From an uncultured bacterium (GTDB lineage Bacteria; Actinomycetota; Actinomycetes; S36-B12): a stretch of DNA of 14,604 bases. The stretch's first letter is position 1. Every line of letters starts with the position of its first letter. The translations under genes and the position numbers were made by a program. The notes below the pieces were generated by a model that was not told the DNA's origin, did not search any database, and saw nothing but the letters and a program-made list of their open reading frames with translations. The stretch lies in contig CAJBMR010000253.1 of assembly GCA_903954205.1 (NCBI GenBank), positions 1 to 14,604 on the forward strand. Reading direction: 5' to 3'. Below are positions 6,814 to 13,381 of the stretch, piece after piece.

Positions 6814-6831
6814 TGCCAAAGCGATTTGGCA
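6814..6831. promoter_or_regulatory. LacI-type operator of the APC operon
   Basis: TGCCAAAGCGATTTGGCA is an 18-bp even palindrome with central CG, matching at 8 of 9 symmetric positions. This is the usual architecture of LacI-family operators, where the hinge helices open a central CpG step. It lies between the promoter (6774-6802) and the ribosome binding site (6838-6849), an ideal position for repression. The lacI gene is adjacent and divergent, and a second site with the same half TGCCAAAGCG lies at 11112-11129. Confidence 0.85.
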
Positions 6832-6852
6832 CCTCGTGGGAGGGAAAGGCTG

Positions 6853-8304
6853 ATGTCCGCACAGATCGACTCGGGGGCAACGCATCTGCGCCGAAACGCT
6901 ATCGGCGCCCGTCACATCGTGTTCTTCGTCGTCGCGGCTGCCGCGCCGCTCGGCTTCGCCGTCGGAGCGATCCCCCTGGCCATCGGTCGAGGGGGCATCG
7001 GCGTCAGCGGAATGTTCATCGTCGTCGGGATCATCCTGCTGGTCTTCGCCGTCGGATACGTCGCCATGGCCAAGCACGTGCGTCGCGCAGGTGGGCTCTA
7101 CGTGTATGTCTCCGAGGGGCTCGGTCGTGCCATGGGTCTGGGCACCGCGTTCGTCGCGACGTTGGCCTACGCCATCGCTGCGACGGGAGCGGTCGGAATC
7201 TTCGCAATCCTTGCGCAGAGCGTGTTCCTCGAATTCTTCCTCATCGAGACGGCATGGGTGCTGTGGGCTCTCATCGCCACACTGCTCATGGGTCTTCTCG
7301 GGGTGCTGCGCGTCGAACTCAATGCGCGCGTGCTCGGGATCGTGATGGTGTGCGAGGTGGCGATTCTTCTCGTCATCGGAGCCGTCATCGTGATCTCCGG
7401 CGGAGCCGAGGGCCTCTCGCTCGCGGCATTCAGCCCGGCAGAGGTCTTCGGGGTCAATCCGGGCGTCCTACTTGCCGTAGTCATCTCGGCTTTCGCGGGC
7501 TTCGAGGCGACCGTGCTCTACGTTGAGGAGGTGCGCTCACCGGAGCGCTCGATCCCGCGTGCCACATACGGCGCCATCTTCGTGCTTGTGGCCTTCTACG
7601 CCTTCGTCAGCTGGGCCGTGATCCAGGCATTCGGCAATGCCGGAGCCGTCGAGATCGCGGCCACCGACCCTGTGGGCATGTTCTTCGCGGCTGCCGATGG
7701 CTTCCTCGGTCTGTGGGCGGTGGCGCTCCTGGGCGTCCTCGTCGTCACGAGTTGGTTCGCCTCGATCCTGGCCTTCCACAATGCGACCACGCGCTATCTC
7801 TTCGCGCTGGGCCGCGATCAGGCGATTCCACGGAAGTTCGGGACGCTGTCGCCGAGATTCGGTTCGCCGATGTTCGCCAGCATCACGCACACGACGTTCA
7901 CGCTCATCATCGTGATCGCCTTCGCGTTGGCGGGAGCCGATCCCTACCTGGATCTTTACGTCCTGGGCTCCACGCCGGCGGTGGTAGCGATCCCGGTGAT
8001 GGAGTGCCTGGCCGCCGCCGCGATCGTTGCCTACTTCGCCCGTGATCGCCGCGGCATGTCAGTTTGGCGGGTGATCGTGGCTCCGGCGGCCGCGGGCCTC
8101 GCACTCCTGCTCGTCACGTACCTCATCATCACCCAACTGGACATCTTCACGGCGAGGGGTGCTCTCGTGAACTCAGTGCTCGTCGGTGTGGTCTTCGTCG
8201 CCCTGCTGGCGGGTGTGGTGCGGGCACTCTGGCTCAAGCAGCGTGATCCTGCGGTGTACGCGGATCTCGGCCGCGCTTCCGGGAATGAAGTTGTGTCCGC
8301 ATGA
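6853..8304 (+). CDS. APC-superfamily amino acid/amine permease
   Basis: This gene encodes 483 residues. The ATG at 6853 has a strong ribosome binding site (GGGAGGGAAAGG, 6838-6849). The protein begins with a short cytoplasmic part and then IGARHIVFFVVAAAAPLGF, the typical first helix of APC permeases. FAGFEATVLYVEEVRSPERS (about residues 216-235) is the family's conserved region with a Glu-rich helix end followed by a cytoplasmic loop. TTRYLFALGRDQAIPR is another typical block. About 12 membrane helices are expected. The family imports amino acids, polyamines and similar amines; substrate is not set. It is first in an operon of three overlapping genes under the LacI-type operator. That context, and the ureohydrolase sharing the operator type, favour an amine- or guanidine-bearing substrate, as inference. 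Confidence 0.9.
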   Translation: MSAQIDSGATHLRRNAIGARHIVFFVVAAAAPLGFAVGAIPLAIGRGGIGVSGMFIVVGIILLVFAVGYVAMAKHVRRAGGLYVYVSEGLGRAMGLGTAFVATLAYAIAATGAVGIFAILAQSVFLEFFLIETAWVLWALIATLLMGLLGVLRVELNARVLGIVMVCEVAILLVIGAVIVISGGAEGLSLAAFSPAEVFGVNPGVLLAVVISAFAGFEATVLYVEEVRSPERSIPRATYGAIFVLVAFYAFVSWAVIQAFGNAGAVEIAATDPVGMFFAAADGFLGLWAVALLGVLVVTSWFASILAFHNATTRYLFALGRDQAIPRKFGTLSPRFGSPMFASITHTTFTLIIVIAFALAGADPYLDLYVLGSTPAVVAIPVMECLAAAAIVAYFARDRRGMSVWRVIVAPAAAGLALLLVTYLIITQLDIFTARGALVNSVLVGVVFVALLAGVVRALWLKQRDPAVYADLGRASGNEVVSA

Positions 8305-9428
8305 CCACCTACGATCCCTTTGCGCGCGGGGAATTCCCGGTCGGCGTGCGCTCCGAGGAGTGGCACGACTCTGCCCGTGATCGCACGCTCCCCGTCGAGA
8401 TCTGGTTCCCCGCGACGGACGACTATGCGGGGCAGGATCTGGATCCCGTCACGTGGGATGTTTTTCCGCCCGTGTGGGCGGCGGACGGCGTCGCCGCTCC
8501 TGACGAGATGTGCGCCCAGTCGGCCGTGCGCGACGCGCAGATGCGCGATCTGGATGCCCCCGCGCCGTTGGTGCTGCTCATCCATGGCTGGGCTGGCTTC
8601 CGCCGCGAGTCGACCTTCATCGGCACACACCTGGCGAGTCGCGGCTACATCGTCGTGTCACCCGATGTCATCGGGAGCACCTGGGACGACGTGGATGCCC
8701 TGCTCACCGCGTGCGAGCCCGTCGGCCGACGTGAGGACCTCGTCGACCATGCGGAGGCAAGCGCCGTCGCCCGCATCGGCGACATAGAGTTCCTCATCTC
8801 TACCGCGGTCGAGCGACTTCCCGTCCGCGACGGGGGAGTGGGCGTGACCGGAGCGAGCTTTGGGGGCTACTCCTCGCTCGTGGCGCCGACCTCGGATGGC
8901 CGAGTCGCTGCGATCGCCGCCATGTGCCCCGCCAACGATGATGGCATGGTCATGTCCGGCGACTCCCTCTTCAACTCTCGGATCCGGGCTCCGTGGAAGT
9001 CCGATCCCGCCACGCTCATGCTGGTCGGCGACCGCGACTCCCTCCTGCCGCTCTACGGCCAGTTGACGCTGCTCAAGGAGGTCCCCGCCACGCGCAAACA
9101 GGTGGTCGCGATGGCACGTGCCGATCACAACCACTTCGTCGATGACGTGGAGCTCGGCCAGGCCTGGCTCGGTGAGTTCGCCGAGCGCGTGGGGCGGATC
9201 TTCCGCGACGGTCCGGGCAACTGGTCGCTCATCGCCCAGTGCGTGCAGCCGATGGAGGCGCTCGTGCCCGGTGAGAAGGCCAAAGTGGCCTGGCAGGGGA
9301 TCATCGCAGCCCACTTCGATGCCCATCTCCGCGATAATCCGCAGGCGATGGCAGCGGTCGCTGATATCGAGGGGCTCGCTGAGCAGGTCGGTGTCGAGGT
9401 GACGACGATCGGTTCGGGCGGTGAGTGA
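8301..9428 (+). CDS. Alpha/beta-hydrolase (PAF-acetylhydrolase / dienelactone-hydrolase-like)
   Basis: This gene encodes 375 residues. The start overlaps the permease stop (ATGA at 8301-8304). The fold is clear from LVLLIHGWAGF (oxyanion-hole region, 90-100), the nucleophile elbow GVTGASFGGY with Ser186, LVGDRDSLLP with the likely catalytic Asp246, and RADHNHF with the likely catalytic His276 or 278. The N-terminal PVEIWFPATD and the overall layout resemble bacterial relatives of plasma-type PAF acetylhydrolase. About 90 C-terminal residues after the His are helical and not part of the core. There is no signal peptide, so it acts in the cytoplasm, presumably cleaving an ester or amide in the compound brought in by the permease. 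The exact substrate cannot be inferred. Confidence 0.85.
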   Translation: MTTYDPFARGEFPVGVRSEEWHDSARDRTLPVEIWFPATDDYAGQDLDPVTWDVFPPVWAADGVAAPDEMCAQSAVRDAQMRDLDAPAPLVLLIHGWAGFRRESTFIGTHLASRGYIVVSPDVIGSTWDDVDALLTACEPVGRREDLVDHAEASAVARIGDIEFLISTAVERLPVRDGGVGVTGASFGGYSSLVAPTSDGRVAAIAAMCPANDDGMVMSGDSLFNSRIRAPWKSDPATLMLVGDRDSLLPLYGQLTLLKEVPATRKQVVAMARADHNHFVDDVELGQAWLGEFAERVGRIFRDGPGNWSLIAQCVQPMEALVPGEKAKVAWQGIIAAHFDAHLRDNPQAMAAVADIEGLAEQVGVEVTTIGSGGE

Positions 9429-9822
9429 CGACGACGCGATCGCTGCCGTGGTCGAGCGGGCCTACGCCGCTTTGGAGTTCGAGCCCGGGGCGGAGCCCGA
9501 CTGGGACCTCTTCGACTCCGCCTTCGCTCCCGAGGCGATCCTGGCACTGCGGGTCTTTCCCGAGGATCCAGAGATTTCGGTCTTGGGCCTGCGCGCCTAC
9601 GCGGAGTCCCAGATGCGCAACGACCTGGGGGAGCAGGGGTACTCGGAGACACCGGGAGCTGGATCGATAGAGGTGATCGGCGATATCGCTGTGGTGCGAC
9701 AGCCCTTCACCATGAACTTCGCGGATCGCAGCGTCGACGCGGTGGACGTCTTCAGTCTCGTCCGGATAAGTGGAGTCTGGAAGGTGGTTGCCGTGGTCAG
9801 CGACACCGCTGTTCCCGTGTAG
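9421..9822 (+). CDS. NTF2/SnoaL-like small protein
   Basis: This gene encodes 133 residues. The GTG at 9421 overlaps the end of the hydrolase gene by 8 bases, indicating translational coupling. The pattern is that of NTF2-like cone-shaped proteins: an N-terminal helix (IAAVVERAYAALE), a helix with WDLFDSAFAPEAIL, then beta strands (SIEVIGDIAVVRQPFTMNF, VDVFSLVRISGVWKVVAVVS). Such proteins are isomerases, dehydratases or non-enzymatic binding partners, and here no catalytic residue set is evident. It ends the APC operon and probably assists or follows the hydrolase reaction. Confidence 0.65.
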   Translation: MSDDDAIAAVVERAYAALEFEPGAEPDWDLFDSAFAPEAILALRVFPEDPEISVLGLRAYAESQMRNDLGEQGYSETPGAGSIEVIGDIAVVRQPFTMNFADRSVDAVDVFSLVRISGVWKVVAVVSDTAVPV

Positions 9823-9828
9823 CCGACC

Positions 9829-9906
9829 TCAGGTGCGTCGGTAGTCAAGCCTGCGGGGATCGACGTATAGCGGATCGGTGATCCCCTGCCGCTTGGCGTC
9901 CCGCGT
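9829..9906 (-). pseudogene. Relic of the C-terminus of a second ureohydrolase
   Basis: Reading the minus strand from 9906 to the TGA at 9829-9831 gives TRDAKRQGITDPLYVD then PRRLDYRRT. This resembles the C-terminus of the intact ureohydrolase just upstream (MRKKGITDPYYFADV): GITDP is identical, a basic run precedes it in both and an aromatic residue follows. The codons differ at many third positions (GGGATCACCGATCCG against GGCATCACCGACCCC), so it is not a recent duplication. No start codon or upstream ureohydrolase sequence is present in this frame; the intact gene stops at 9932 in another frame. I infer a remnant of a tandem paralogue. A short translated peptide is less likely. Confidence 0.5.
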
Positions 9907-9931
9907 GTGAATGGTGGAGCGCGCACGGGCC

Positions 9932-11095
9932 TCAGCGCTGGGGCCAGTCCTGGCCCTGGCCGCCATCGATGGCCACGTCGGCGAAGTAGTAGGGGTCGGT
10001 GATGCCCTTCTTGCGCATCGCGATGCCGGTGAGCACCTCGCGGATCACGCGGTTGGCCACGAGCGCCGTCGCGTATGTCGAATCAGCAAAGGGATTGAGC
10101 TCCACGAGCTCGATGCCCACGACGTTCTTCTCCGCCCCGAGCCGCCGGAGGATCGGGAAGAGCTCGCGTGGCGTCAGACCGTTGGGCTCCGGTGTGCCGG
10201 TGCCCGGAGCGTACGCGGGATCGAAGACGTCCATGTCGATGGAGATGTAGAGATACTCCGTACCATCGCCCGCTTCCTCGATGGATCGCTCCATGACCCA
10301 GTCCCAGCCGAACTTATCTACCTGCGCCATGTTGTGATAGCGGAAGCCCTGGTCGCGCATCCAGCCCAGATCCTTGTCGTTGGGCGCCCAACCGCGCGTG
10401 CCGACCTGGATGAAGTTGTGACCGGAGGCGTGACCCTGCTCGATGAGCCGGCGCACGGGCGTGCCGTGGGTGAGGTTGAGGCCGAGCCCGGCGTCTGTCG
10501 CGTCGTAGTGGGCGTCGAAGTGGATGACGCCGACATTGCCCTTGCCGTAGACGTCGGCGATCGCGGCGACGTTGGGATACATGAGCGAGTGGTCGCCGCC
10601 CACGATGAAAGGAATCGCACCCGTCTCGGCGACTTCGCGCACCAGGGCGCGGATCGGCTCGATCGAGGCGTAGAGCGACAGGTTGTTGACGGGCGCGTCG
10701 CCGTAGTCGGCGAGCACGAGTTCGGTGATGGGATCGACGCGCGTGTGCTGATGGGGAGTGCCGTATCCGGGTGGCATGTAGATCTCGCCGTTGCGCACCA
10801 TCTTGGGGCCGAACGCCGAGCCCCTCATGCCGTAGGAGAAGTCCAGTCCGGCGCCGATCATGGCCACCTCGACGCCGGCTGCCGTGAGGTCGGCGGGGGT
10901 CAGGGCGATCGGCGCGCCCACGAAGGTCTGGAAGCCGGACATGCCGAGTTGGAACATGTAGCGGCGCAGGTCGATCAGTCCCGGTGGGCGATCTCCCTGC
11001 AGGTCGGGGCGCTTAGTGAAGACGCCCATGCCTGACAGGTCCTCGGGGTTGTACTCGGGGAAGTCGGTGGGCGGCGGGAACTGAGGAGCGCTCAT
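9932..11095 (-). CDS. Ureohydrolase (agmatinase/guanidinase-type, arginase superfamily)
   Basis: This gene encodes 387 residues from the ATG at 11093-11095. All six metal ligands of the arginase fold are present: GGDHS (His169), HFDAHYD (Asp194, His196, Asp198) and SIDMDVFDP (Asp287, Asp289). The later GIELVELNP block is also conserved. Such enzymes hydrolyse a guanidino group to urea plus an amine using two Mn or Ni ions. It is longer than a typical agmatinase (about 300-320 residues) because of an N-terminal extension of some 75 residues before GVEVAMIGAGLDF. Extended N-termini are known from guanidine hydrolases of this superfamily, so free guanidine or a substituted guanidine is possible, as are agmatine or guanidino acids. 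No nickel chaperone or urease genes lie in the window. A LacI-type operator overlaps its promoter. The start lies 6 bases after a -10-like TTAAAT, with no ribosome binding site. Confidence 0.88.
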   Translation of the reverse strand: MSAPQFPPPTDFPEYNPEDLSGMGVFTKRPDLQGDRPPGLIDLRRYMFQLGMSGFQTFVGAPIALTPADLTAAGVEVAMIGAGLDFSYGMRGSAFGPKMVRNGEIYMPPGYGTPHQHTRVDPITELVLADYGDAPVNNLSLYASIEPIRALVREVAETGAIPFIVGGDHSLMYPNVAAIADVYGKGNVGVIHFDAHYDATDAGLGLNLTHGTPVRRLIEQGHASGHNFIQVGTRGWAPNDKDLGWMRDQGFRYHNMAQVDKFGWDWVMERSIEEAGDGTEYLYISIDMDVFDPAYAPGTGTPEPNGLTPRELFPILRRLGAEKNVVGIELVELNPFADSTYATALVANRVIREVLTGIAMRKKGITDPYYFADVAIDGGQGQDWPQR

Positions 11096-11101
11096 GGGGG
11101 C

Positions 11102-11130
11102 ATTTAAGTGAAGAAAAAGCGCTTTGGCAA
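11102..11130 (-). promoter_or_regulatory. Promoter of the ureohydrolase gene (leaderless type)
   Basis: On the minus strand TTGCCA (11130-11125), a 17-bp spacer and TTAAAT (11107-11102) form a promoter, with six bases (GCCCCC) before the ATG at 11095. Transcription would therefore begin at or within a base or two of the start codon. The LacI-type site at 11112-11129 covers the -35 and most of the spacer, so a bound repressor would block polymerase. Confidence 0.6.
11112..11129. promoter_or_regulatory. LacI-type operator of the ureohydrolase gene
   Basis: The minus strand reads TGCCAAAGCGCTTTTTCT. The first ten bases are identical to the operator at 6814-6831. The core AAAGCGCTTT is perfectly symmetric around a central CG; the distal half is degenerate. 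Its position on the ureohydrolase promoter suggests that the LacI protein encoded at 5720-6742 also controls this gene about 4 kb away. Confidence 0.7.
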
Positions 11131-11163
11131 GCGGTCGCGGCAGGGTGGCGGCAACTCCCGTCC

Positions 11164-11179
11164 GCCCATCCGGGTGGGC
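11164..11179 (+). other. Small inverted repeat in the divergent gap
   Basis: GCCCA (11164-11168) and TGGGC (11175-11179) flank a 6-base loop. It lies in the 171-bp gap between the ureohydrolase and the dehydrogenase small subunit, directly followed by TAGCCT, a possible -10 for the rightward genes. The stem is short and may be chance. Confidence 0.2.
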
Positions 11180-11266
11180 TAGCCTCGGCCCGCGGCGCAC
11201 GAACCCCTGCCATGCGACATTCACCGCCACGACGAGCTGGCCATAGAGGGTGTAGGGAGCGTGACG

Positions 11267-11677
11267 ATGTTGACGGAGCCTCAGCGGGCCACGCTGCGCG
11301 CGCTGATCGACCGGCTCATCCCGGCGGACGACTACCCGGGAGGTTGGGACGCCGGGGTCGGCGACTACCTCGAGCGACAGTTCGCCGGAGATCTGAGTGA
11401 CGTGTTGGACCTATACCGCTCGGGGCTCGACGCCCTCGAGGTCGAGGCCCGCGCGAAAGCCGGGATCAGCTTCAGCGAGCTTGCCCCCGCTGCGCAGGAT
11501 GAGTTGCTGCGCCGGGTCGAGTTGGGCGAGATGGCGACCGACTGGCCGGTTGACCCGGCCGCGTTCTTCCGCGCAGCGGCCGAGCATGCCGCCGAGGGCT
11601 TCTACGGCGACCCGGGCAATGGCGGCAACCGCGACGAGGTGTCCTGGCGCATGATCGGCTTCGAGGTCACCGGATGA
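11267..11677 (+). CDS. Gluconate 2-dehydrogenase subunit 3-family protein (small subunit of an FAD dehydrogenase)
   Basis: This gene encodes 136 residues from the ATG at 11267, with AGGGAG at good spacing; the GTG at 11261 is too close to that site. The sequence MLTEPQRATLRALIDRLIPA then DDYPGG is the typical opening of the subunit-3 (gamma) family. FYGDPGNGGNRDEVSWRMIGF near the end, here seen as GFYGDPGNGGNRD and WRMIGF, is its hallmark C-terminal block. Gamma subunits assist folding, cofactor loading and, in Gram-negative relatives, Tat export of the partner. Here no Tat or Sec signal precedes the domain, so the complex should stay in the cytoplasm. It overlaps the GMC gene by ATGA (11674-11677), a standard pairing. 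Confidence 0.88.
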   Translation: MLTEPQRATLRALIDRLIPADDYPGGWDAGVGDYLERQFAGDLSDVLDLYRSGLDALEVEARAKAGISFSELAPAAQDELLRRVELGEMATDWPVDPAAFFRAAAEHAAEGFYGDPGNGGNRDEVSWRMIGFEVTG

Positions 11678-13302
11678 GCACGTACGACGTCATCGTCGTG
11701 GGTGCCGGAGCAGGCGGCGGGGTCGCGGCCGGTGTGCTGGCCGAGGCGGGCAAGACCGTGCTGCTCATCGAGCGTGGGCGCGAGCTCGCCTTCGACGACG
11801 TCCCGCGCGACCACCTGCGCAACCACCGCTACTCGCGCTACGGGCACAACACCGGCCCGAGCCTCGAGGGCAATCCACGCGTGGTGGTGGACCGGGATGG
11901 CCACGAGCACACACTGCGCCCACACGAGGATGCCTACCAGAACAACGCCACCGGTGTGGGCGGCGGTGCCCGGGTCTATGGCGCGCAAGCCTGGCGCTAC
12001 CTGCCGACTGATTTCGAGATGGCCAGCACCTACGGCGTGCCGGCCGGGAGCTCGCTGGCCGACTGGCCGATCGGCTACGCCGACGTTGCGCCGTACTACG
12101 AGCGCGCCGAGTGGGAGATTGGTGTCTCGGGCGACAGCGTCGGGAGTGCCGAGCGCTGGCCGCGCGACAGGGACTACCCGATGCCGCCGGTGCAACTCAA
12201 TCGCCAGGGTGCGCTGATGCGGCGTGGCGCGGACGCGCTCGGCTGGCCGACCCTGGCGGTGCCGCTGCTGATCAACAGCACGCCGTACGGCGGCCGGCCC
12301 GCCTGCATCCACTGCCAGCACTGCATCGGCTTCGCCTGCCCGGTCGACGCCAAGAACGACAGCCAGAACACCCTGCTCGCTCGTGGGCGTGCGACCGGCC
12401 GGGTCGAGGTGGTGACCGAAGCCATGGTGGAGCAGGTCGACACGGTCGGCGGCCGGGTGGTCGGCGTGACGTACTTCGATCGCGATGACGAGCGTCAGAC
12501 CGCGCGCGCCGAGGTGGTGGTGCTGGCCGCTGGCGCGATCGAGACAGCCCGGCTCATGCTGAACTCACGCTCTCCGGAGCACCCGCAAGGGCTCGGCAAC
12601 GCGCACGACCAGGTGGGGCGCAACCTGCAGGGCCACTACTACCCCGGCGCGGTCGGCCTGATGTCCGAGCCGGTCCACGACGGCATCGGGCCGGGCGTGA
12701 CCACCGCGATCACGCAGTTCAACCACGGCAATGCCGACCTGATCGGCGGTGGCATGATCGCGGACGAGTTCGTGGTGCTGCCGATCATCTTCTGGGCGCG
12801 CAATCTGCCACCGGACCTGCCGCGCTGGGGCGCCGAAGCCAAGCGCTTCATGCGCGACAACTACACCCGAGTCGCGCGCGTGATGGGTCCGGTGCAGGAG
12901 ATCCCCAGCCCCAATGCGCGCGTGACGCTCGACCCGAAGGTGCGCGATCGCTGGGGCATCCCGGTAGTGCGGCTCTCGGGCGCGACCCATCCCGAGACGG
13001 TGCGGACGGCCGCGTTCATGTACGCGCGGGCAGGGGAGTGGCTGGCCGCCTCAGGCGCGCAGCGGATCTGGGGGTCGCCGCCGAGGCTGAAGCTCAGCGG
13101 CGGCCAGCACCAAGCCGGCACCGCCCGCATGGGCGATGACCCAGCGAGCTCCGTGACCGACCGCTGGAGCCGGGTGCACGGCCACGACAACCTCTACGTG
13201 GCCGATGGCTCGGTGCACGTGACCAATGGCGGCTTCAACCCGGTCCTGACGATCATGGCTCTGGCATTTCGCGCCGCCGAGCACATCGTCCGAGAGTGGT
13301 AA
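11674..13302 (+). CDS. GMC-family FAD-dependent oxidoreductase (large subunit)
   Basis: This gene encodes 542 residues. The N-terminal DVIVVGAGAGGGVAAGVLAE is the FAD-binding Rossmann motif, followed by LLIERG with the ribose-binding Glu33. GVGGGARVYGAQAWRY is the second flavin-contact region. CIHCQHCIGFACPVDAK (Cys211, 214, 217, 222) is the cysteine cluster of this branch, which in some relatives binds an iron-sulfur cluster. GGQHQAGTARMGDDP (His479) and NGGFNPVLTIMALAFRAAEH (Asn522) give the catalytic His/Asn pair of GMC enzymes. Such enzymes oxidise sugar or other alcohols. There is no signal peptide and no cytochrome subunit next to it, so the electron acceptor is unknown. The substrate could be a sugar or glycoside, but sequence does not settle it. 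Confidence 0.9.
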   Translation: MSTYDVIVVGAGAGGGVAAGVLAEAGKTVLLIERGRELAFDDVPRDHLRNHRYSRYGHNTGPSLEGNPRVVVDRDGHEHTLRPHEDAYQNNATGVGGGARVYGAQAWRYLPTDFEMASTYGVPAGSSLADWPIGYADVAPYYERAEWEIGVSGDSVGSAERWPRDRDYPMPPVQLNRQGALMRRGADALGWPTLAVPLLINSTPYGGRPACIHCQHCIGFACPVDAKNDSQNTLLARGRATGRVEVVTEAMVEQVDTVGGRVVGVTYFDRDDERQTARAEVVVLAAGAIETARLMLNSRSPEHPQGLGNAHDQVGRNLQGHYYPGAVGLMSEPVHDGIGPGVTTAITQFNHGNADLIGGGMIADEFVVLPIIFWARNLPPDLPRWGAEAKRFMRDNYTRVARVMGPVQEIPSPNARVTLDPKVRDRWGIPVVRLSGATHPETVRTAAFMYARAGEWLAASGAQRIWGSPPRLKLSGGQHQAGTARMGDDPASSVTDRWSRVHGHDNLYVADGSVHVTNGGFNPVLTIMALAFRAAEHIVREW

Positions 13303-13369
13303 CGCGGTGGCGCCGACGAGGTCTGCGGTGGGGGCGGCGCGGACTCATCCGGCGTAGGCCCCCGGGCTC

Positions 13370-13375
13370 TACTCT
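13370..13375 (+). promoter_or_regulatory. Leaderless-type -10 element for the EamA gene
   Basis: TACTCT (matching TANNNT) is followed by six bases (GACGCC) and the GTG start at 13382. There is no ribosome binding site. The spacing equals that of lacI, the POT gene and the ureohydrolase gene. Confidence 0.5.
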
Positions 13376-13381
13376 GACGCC

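Noticed and set aside
6743..6880. 46-codon N-terminal extension of the LacI regulator
   Set aside because: It runs through the operator and divergent promoter. LacI proteins begin right at the helix-turn-helix, and a -10 lies six bases before the GTG at 6742.
9597..9926. Minus-strand frame antisense to the NTF2-like gene
   Set aside because: It overlaps the strongly coupled plus-strand gene and shows no domain. The ureohydrolase-like tail in this area is in a different minus frame.
9911..11035. Long plus-strand open frame of about 374 codons across the ureohydrolase region
   Set aside because: It is exactly antisense to the ureohydrolase, which has all catalytic motifs. The plus-strand product is low-complexity (His, Val, Glu, Arg-rich) with no recognisable domain, as expected for antisense of GC-rich coding DNA.
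11096..11230. 45-codon N-terminal extension of the ureohydrolase
   Set aside because: The extension would be encoded by the promoter and operator sequence, and the ATG at 11095 fits the leaderless spacing seen in other genes here.
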